Of a stretch of DNA of 13,341 bases, positions 6,838-13,341 are shown one piece after another. A model generated the notes under the pieces. That model saw only the letters and a list, made by a program, of their open reading frames with translations. It made no database searches and was not told the origin of the DNA. How positions within the stretch are numbered: position 1 is the stretch's first letter; each line of letters starts with the position of its first letter. Position numbers and translations under genes: made by a program. The DNA is taken from assembly GCA_001275005.1 (NCBI GenBank), contig JWZX01001261.1, positions 1-13,341 on the forward strand, given 5' to 3'. This stretch comes from Chrysochromulina tobinii. Lineage: Eukaryota; Haptophyta; Prymnesiales; Chrysochromulinaceae.

Positions 6838-6930
6838 CCTCTGAGGGCGCCGTCGTGGGCGTGGGCGGAGACCACGCACGGGCAGGGGGAGGCTCCTGGT
6901 CCGCTCGCGCCCACGACGGCGCCCCAGAGG
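6838..6930. repeat. Inverted repeat, 23-24 nt arms, 46-nt loop
   Basis: Arm 6838-6861 (CCTCTGAGGGCGCCGTCG, then TGGGCG) pairs with 6908-6930 with one indel. Weaker pairing continues outward through ACCAGGAG. It could form a hairpin in the protease 3' region or be a small palindromic element. Confidence 0.8.
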
Positions 6931-7163
6931 AGCTCCTGGTCGACGTGCTGGCTGCTGCTGAAATCGGTCTCGCGAGCTCCCATGCCGCCCACGAGCGGCG
7001 ACAAGTGCCACGTGACCTGGCGAGTGGCGTGGTCCGGAGTTGTAACTTTATCTTTAACTTGCGTTGCGTGTCGGATCGACGCTTCTCGCAACCTCGTTCA
7101 GGTTCACGGCACCGAACCCCTCCACATGCTACAGGCGGGCGTACGCGCGGGTCCCCAACGCGC

Positions 7164-7297
7164 AACGGCGTCGCATATGGGGGTATCGCATATGTTGCGT
7201 CGCCGTTCTGCCCAACGGCGCGTCCACCCATATGGGCAGCCGCCCATATGGGGGTATGCGACGCGACGTGTAACCCCGGCCGCGCGATACACATATG
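7164..7297. repeat. CATATG-rich palindrome cluster
   Basis: Five CATATG sites occur within about 125 nt (7174, 7189, 7229, 7245, 7292). CCCATATGGG, a perfect 10-nt palindrome, is at 7227-7236 and 7243-7252. GCGTCGCATA (7168-7177) is the exact inverse of TATGCGACGC (7255-7264). AACGGCG (7164-7170) pairs with CGCCGTT (7201-7207). CATATGGGGGTAT is also directly repeated (7174 and 7245). Function unknown. Confidence 0.8.
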
Positions 7298-7550
7298 CGA
7301 CACGCGTGGCCAGGATGTGGCCACCCGACACTCACATACTGACCGCGTACACACCGGAGACTCAATCTGAGCGCATTAACGCACGGGGTCCAGTCGCGGG
7401 CCGATCCGCGGCGTAGTCGGGCCCCGCGCTCGGTGCGCTCGGCTCACACTACGTACTCACAACGAGACACACCACACAGGTCACAGCGCTACAACCATTT
7501 CTGCCGGGCGCCGGGACCGGGCACCCGCGGCCATTTCCAACAGCATGCTG

Positions 7551-7614
7551 TAGCCTGCACAGCTCCGGAGCCATAAGCCATGCATGCAATAGCCTGCACA
7601 GCTCCGGAGCCATA
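7551..7614. repeat. Exact 25-bp direct repeat, 39-nt spacing
   Basis: TAGCCTGCACAGCTCCGGAG followed by CCATA is identical at 7551-7575 and 7590-7614. The unit contains the palindrome GCTCCGGAGC, and the spacer contains CATGCATG. It is non-coding. Confidence 0.88.
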
Positions 7615-7640
7615 TCCTTGCCCTCGAGTCCATTCGTCGC

Positions 7641-9443
<1,803 letters not shown>

Positions 9444-9937
9444 GTGCGACACTACACGATGAGCCGCATCATGCGTACCTCGGCGTTCTCGCAACGCCGC
9501 CTTTGCCGCGTGGTTGCTAACGATCACGCGGCTGCACGCACACACATCCAGTCCGCGCGTGTCAGGGGCTGCAGACGGATGATGCGAGGCGCGTGCTGGG
9601 GTCTGGACGCACTTGAGGATCGGAATGGGTTGGGGTGGTGCCCTTGTTGGCTGCGGCAGCTGCTCCTCGAGATGAGTGACGGGCACCGTCCAGATGAGGT
9701 CTGCGGGCAGCGTGAGGTTCATGAGGGCGTCGACGTCCGTCGATTGCAGTCGCCGGAAAAGAATCCGGAAGTTCCTATGAATATTCCCCCTTTCTCCGAA
9801 GTGGCCGAACGCAATCCAACTTTAGAAACCGCTAAGAAACCGTAAGCTGTGTGATTCGGAGCCCGCACAGTGAAACAAGTCGGGCCTTATCGTCGGCGCT
9901 TGAATGCGCTCTAAATGCGCTCGTGAGGGCTCAGGCC
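9444..9937 (-). other. Unidentified minus-strand reading frame upstream of the kinase
   Basis: An open minus-strand frame runs from about 9830 to the kinase exon 1 region. It includes FRILFRRLQSTDVDALMNLT and LPADLIWTVPVTHLEEQLP (ATG at 9722), which read like ordinary protein. The stretch from about 9610 to 9450 is arginine/alanine-rich and more like intron. AA/GTGCGTCC at about 9612 resembles the kinase intron 1 donor. It could be further upstream exons of the kinase, a separate small gene, or a remnant. I recognise no family. The interval also contains the 3' flank of the sulfurase gene (AT-richer near 9840-9940). Confidence 0.3.
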
Positions 9938-12900
9938 TTATTTCACTTTCATAATAGGCTGCATCCCACGGCTCACCCTCAGCGTGACCTTCGTCCCTTC
10001 GACGAGCAGAATGAGCGGGTCTTCGCTCTCCTCAGGATCGGCGGCGCCGTGCGACTGGTCGAGCGGCGCACAGAAGACGCCAAAGTGGAGGCGTGAGCGT
10101 ACCCGATGGTGGCGGGCGAGCGCGCGCAGCACCGTGCCATGTTTGGCTCCTGAGGTGGGATCGATTTCGACCATGGCGCACCTGAGGGAAAAGGCGCTGT
10201 GGTGAGCATATGCATGCAAGGCAGCCCGTCGGAAGCGTTACAGGATCGATTTCGACCATGGCGCACCGCGCGCACGCGCTCGTCACCCGGAGTACAACCC
10301 TGCCATCGGCCAGCACGATCTCCGGCACGATCTCCGGGCGTCGGCCGGGCGTAGCAAGGGCGTCGTGGGCCTCGGCGCCATAGGGTGGGGACGCACTACT
10401 CCCATCTTCGGCCTCCTTACTCATCTCGGCGCTCTCGGCGCTCAAAACGGCGCTCGACCCATCTTCCGCCTCCGCCTCGTCCACCTCAAAAGGCTCGAGC
10501 GCCGGCTCGGGCGCCGGCTCGAGGGCCGTGTGCAATCCCTCGCCGTCGAGCACCAGATTCGGCCGAAAGTGGCGCGCGCTCACCGGGGCATGCCCCACCG
10601 CCCGGAGCGACGCGTTCAGCGCTTCCACAGCCGAGTGGGCGAGCACAAGCAATGGCGCTTCGTTGGCAAAGGCGACGCGGGCAGCACTCGCCTCCTCGAT
10701 CTGGCTCGTCGAGGCCGCGCTGTGGTGAGCACTCGCATGCTCCTCGTCGTCACATGGTGCGTCCCTCGTCGCCAGCGGAGACCTGGGGGTTGCACCTGCC
10801 GCCATTTGCCGTCGAGGAGCAACTGTCGAGCTGACGCAGTGCCGGACGAGGCGGCACTGGACTTTGAGTGCCTCCGAGAGCCACTGCGAGACGAGTGCGC
10901 CGCCGCAGTCGACGGCGTCACAGTCTTTGCCACACACGTTGAGCGAGCTGCTCGTCTGCGGACGACTCCCAACGCCCAGCGGCAGCACCAGCGGTGGCCC
11001 GCTGCCCATCCGCAGCGTCAGGCGCACAGCGCGCTGCTCCTGATCTAGCTCGAGGCTGGGCACGAGCAGCGCGAGCATCGGGTACGTTTCGAGTCGCATG
11101 ACCCTTCCCCCCCCATCAACCAACGCCCACTCGCGATCGTACAGCAGCTTGGCCGAGCGCCGATGCATCCACCAGCGCGGCACACACATCGCCGGGCAGC
11201 TCTTGATCGGGTACACGTAGATGGCGCGCAGGGTGGGCGCCGTGGTGGGCGCCTTGGCGGCGAGCAGCGAGCGTGCGGGCGCGGGCGAGGATGGCGCCGT
11301 GGTGGGCGCCACGAACGCAGACTGCAAGAAGGTGATCAAGGCGTCCACATCTTCCCACAACGAGTCCTTCCCTAGCGAAGCACGCACCACGCCCGTCGGA
11401 TGGCCGTCGAAGAAATCCATGGCATCGCCACATTGCTTGCCCGACGCGGCCGCCGCACGCACCTGCGCATCAGTCAGCCCCAGCACGCTCTGGCAGCCGC
11501 CCGGATTACAACAGCAGCCGCCCCGCAACTGAATGGGCGGCCCGTGCAGCGCCGCCAGCTTCGTCACCTCCGCGTACCCCACCAGCTCCCCAGACTGACG
11601 GCGCACGTTGAACGCGACTGTTGGCCCGCTGGTCGGGCCCTCCACGCTCGTGCGGTCGCCCACCACGGCGCGCTCGGAGCCCACCACGGCGCGTTCACCC
11701 ACCACGGCGCGTTCGCCCACCACGGCGCGTTCGCGCGCCGCGGCGCCGTCGGCCGCCAGGGCGGCGCGGGCCGCATGGCGGCCGTAGAGGACGATGGCCG
11801 CGCTGCCGTCGGCATGCCGTAGGGCGCGAAGCCGCTCGATGAGCTCGGAAGTGAGTGCCGCTGTGTGGGCCGCGATGGCATGCATGCCGCCGAGCTGCTC
11901 TATGGCCTCAAAGCCCGCAGGGACGGCGAGGGCTCCGCGGAAGTGCATCGTGCCATGTGCGAGGGCCTCGACGGCCGTTGGCTTTGGCGTGTGCTCGTTG
12001 TGCGCGGCGAGCACGCTCGAGACGGATCCACCTGTGGGGAAGGGGAAGGGGGGCGCCGTGGTGAGCACATGCATGCTTGTTGGGCGCCGTGGTGAGCACA
12101 TGCATGCTGGCGGGAGGGTCTCGAGCACGGACCCACCTCCGAAGTAGCCGGCACCGTCTCGACGCAGGCGCGCTGCGAGGTCCCTGCGCACGAGGAGTGC
12201 ACCCAATCCCGTAGGCTCCCCGAAGAGCTTGTACAGTGACACGCACGCCATGGCCGCGCCGGTGGACGGCAGGTGCACCGGCGCGCTCGCGGCTGCCTTG
12301 GAAGCATCGAGCAGCACCCAGTACCGATCGGCGATGCCGCCGCACAGCATCTGCTCGCGCGTCATCTGCTCGAGGAGCCGCGCGGGCAAATCGGCGTCGG
12401 TAGGTCGGTCGCCGGTGAGGTTGCACTCCGCAGGCAGCACGATGAGATGATCCACACCGTGCTCGACACTCCCCTCGACACTCGCCTCCAAGGATGGCGC
12501 CGGGGCAGCCAGCAATTGCCTCGACACAGCGCTCGACACAGCGCCATACACAGCGTCATTCACAGCGTCATTCACAGCGGCGAGCCCAGCGAGCGCTTCG
12601 AGTGAGTCGAGTGACACGCAACGGCACTGGGCGCTGGCCGCCGCTGCAGGTACACGCATCCCAAGCACCGACGTGTGCGCGTTCATCGTGTACGCAAAGA
12701 GCGAGCGGCCGCAGCGCGAGAAGGGAAAGGTCTCTGCAGCAATGCGCAGAGCCGTCGTCGCGCCTGAGGTCCAGATGAGCTCCCATTCATTCGCACGCGC
12801 GCCGCAAAAGTGCTGGAGGACGCACCGACGTGCGCGCTCGATGGCCGCCGCCGCCGCCGCCGCCGCCGGGCCCGTGGAGTGGGGATTCGCAAGCACGATA

Positions 12901-13262
12901 CTGGCGCTCGCCAGCTCTGCGACGCGCGCTAGCTGCGATGAGAGCGGCAGCGCAGCCCCCGCATAGTCCAGGTAAACCATCGCATTGTCACACATCGGCG
13001 CGCCAAGCGGTGGCAGTAGCCCGGGCAGCTCACGCGGTCTCCACGAATCAATCGGCTGCCGAGCAGCCGGGTAACCGTACGCAGGGTGTGCCGCAAGAAA
13101 TCGGCGCTTGCGCGCCTGAGCAGCGTCATATTCGAACTGGGTTGCGAACATGGTACGAATTGCGCGCTGCGCACTGCGCCTTTTGCGCAAGCGTCGCACA
13201 AGTAGCACCACCGCAGATGCAGCGATCACCGCGACGAATCGAAGAGGGAACATCAGCAGCAT
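9938..13262 (-). CDS. MOCOS: Molybdenum cofactor sulfurase
   Basis: This enzyme replaces a Moco oxo ligand with sulfur to activate xanthine dehydrogenase and aldehyde oxidase. It uses PLP-dependent cysteine desulfuration and a C-terminal Moco-binding domain. Exons: 13262-12137, 12031-10836, 10700-10267, 10181-9938, giving about 999 aa. The aminotransferase-V/NifS-like domain has the PLP lysine K345 in SLYKLFGEPTGLGALLV and the active-site cysteine segment GGCCCNPGGCQ. The MOSC N-terminal barrel begins at AIYVYPIKSC. The MOSC domain has SARHFRPNLVLDGE and CARCAMVEIDP, then TSGAKHGTVLRALARHH. The last exon is needed for a normal C-terminus. An N-terminal hydrophobic segment (about residues 4-22) followed by RRLRKRR is unusual for this normally soluble enzyme. 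An alternative start at M38 would remove it. Low-complexity inserts (NDAVNDAV, ERAVVG) sit in loops. Confidence 0.92.
10182..10266 (-). other. Sulfurase last intron (85 nt) with exact 25-nt flanking duplication
   Basis: In gene sense it starts GTGCGCCATGG and ends TTTTCCCTCAG. The 25 nt at 10243-10267, which open the intron, are identical to 10158-10182 at the start of the next exon, so the insert is about 60 nt. It carries cassette A (10193-10217, GCATGCATATG then CTCACCACAGCGCC). Removing it restores CARCAMVEIDPTSGAKHG in the correct frame. Confidence 0.92.
10701..10835 (-). other. Probable sulfurase intron (135 nt), stop-free
   Basis: A cassette A copy (10716-10740) lies in a segment that the protein family does not need. 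The best phase-preserving boundaries are donor GTCAGC at 10835 and acceptor GAGCCAG at 10701. They give CRLVRHCIEEASAARVAFANEAPLL. The segment is a multiple of three with no stop, so retention would add 45 residues. Other donors (GTGCAACC, GTCTCCG) are possible. Confidence 0.55.
11236..11310 (-). repeat. Repeated APTTAP linker segment
   Basis: GGCGCCGTGGTGGGCGCC is exact at 11236-11253 and 11293-11310. In gene sense it codes APTTAP twice in the linker between the desulfurase and MOSC parts. The sense sequence CCCACCACGGCGCC is one base from the cassette A core. Confidence 0.75.
11657..11737 (-). repeat. About four 18-21 bp tandem units coding ERAVVG
   Basis: CCCACCACGGCGCG(C/T)TCG units repeat in frame, coding RERAVVGERAVVGERAVVG in a loop of the desulfurase domain. 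This is a low-complexity expansion. Confidence 0.88.
12032..12136 (-). other. Sulfurase intron 1 (105 nt) with tandem cassettes and flanking duplication
   Basis: In gene sense the intron opens GTGGGTCCGTGCTCGAG and the next exon opens GTGGATCCGTCTCGAG, a diverged duplication. Two cassette A copies stand in tandem, and the acceptor is CCCCTTCCCCACAG at 12032. Splicing gives GYFGGGSVSSVLAAHNEH, matching the conserved GYFGGG region of the family. The intron is a multiple of three and stop-free. Confidence 0.88.
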
Positions 13263-13341
13263 TCCTTTGTGTGAATTGGCTGTGAACTCTCGCCGGCACC
13301 TACTATCGCGGCGGCCACCTCGACCCCCCCACCCACCCCCA
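13263..13341 (-). promoter_or_regulatory. Upstream flank of the sulfurase gene
   Basis: On the minus strand a CCAAT lies at 13279-13275, about 13 bases before the ATG, and a G-rich run (GGGGGTGGGTGGGGGG) lies near the window edge. No TATA box is visible. The region is cut by the window end. Confidence 0.3.

Larger units (their letters stand above)
10193..12107 (-). repeat. Module A introner-like cassette, minus-strand copies in sulfurase introns
   Basis: Copies at 10193-10217, 10716-10740, 12052-12076 and 12083-12107 match the protease cassette (GCATGC(A/G)-GTG then CTCACCAC(G/A)GCGC) and are in the sense orientation of this minus-strand gene. The last two are a tandem pair within one intron. 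Orientation follows the host gene, not the chromosome strand. Confidence 0.9.

Noticed and set aside
6580-7416. Long plus-strand frame as an extension of the protease
   Set aside because: It is out of phase with the QPAL exon, which ends at a TGA at 6693-6695, and it overlaps palindromic non-coding repeats.
9938-13262. Sulfurase as a single unspliced frame ending at 10032
   Set aside because: The unspliced C-terminus turns into Arg/Pro-rich text after CARCAMVEIDP, whereas removing the 85-nt duplicated intron restores a normal MOSC end. The cassette-coded inserts are also foreign to the family.

Overview
The window looks like nuclear DNA of a GC-rich, intron-bearing eukaryotic microalga. The reasons are GT-AG introns that interrupt conserved protein families in phase, strong GC bias at third codon positions, and eukaryotic families (a signal-peptide-peptidase-like protease, a DYRK-type kinase, a full-length Moco sulfurase, and an SKP1-like protein carrying BspA-type leucine-rich repeats). 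A haptophyte or a similar secondary alga is my best guess. That is inference from overall style, not from a marker gene.

Layout: 1-584 is intergenic and full of short direct repeats. 585-2723 (minus) encodes an apparent SKP1-like / F-box-like / LRR fusion. 2724-2880 is a short divergent promoter region with a TATAAA box. 2881-6695 (plus) is a ten-exon SPPL-type GxGD intramembrane protease whose spliced product (782 aa) has a signal peptide, a PA domain, about nine membrane segments and all three family motifs (YD, GLGD, QPAL). 6696-7796 is a repeat- and palindrome-rich spacer between convergent genes. 7797-9443 (minus) is a DYRK/CMGC-like kinase in two or three exons. 9444-9937 holds an unidentified minus-strand reading frame. 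9938-13262 (minus) is a molybdenum cofactor sulfurase in about four exons. 13263-13341 is its upstream flank. The four genes have no obvious shared pathway.

The most interesting layer is in the introns. Two intron-building modules recur. Module A is a cassette of about 25 nt (GCATGCAAGTG followed by CTCACCACGGCGCC) that runs through a short pyrimidine stretch into CCCCACAG at the 3' splice site. I count six full or near-full copies in the protease gene on the plus strand and four in the sulfurase gene on the minus strand. Every copy lies in the sense orientation of its host gene. Module B is an array of 10-nt units that each begin with TGAT (TGATGACATC, TGATTGCGTC, TGATCTCCCT and variants).

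These introns are bordered by long direct duplications of exon edge sequence, including exact copies of 22 nt and 25 nt. Four protease introns also contain, between module B and the downstream module, a 39-51 nt near-copy of the spliced exon-exon junction. This looks like introner-type intron gain by repeated insertion with long target duplication. The duplicated target supplies the donor GT and the inserted module supplies the acceptor AG. Introners are known from other algae. The long duplications, the B-relic-A order and the 10-nt arrays are what seem worth following up.
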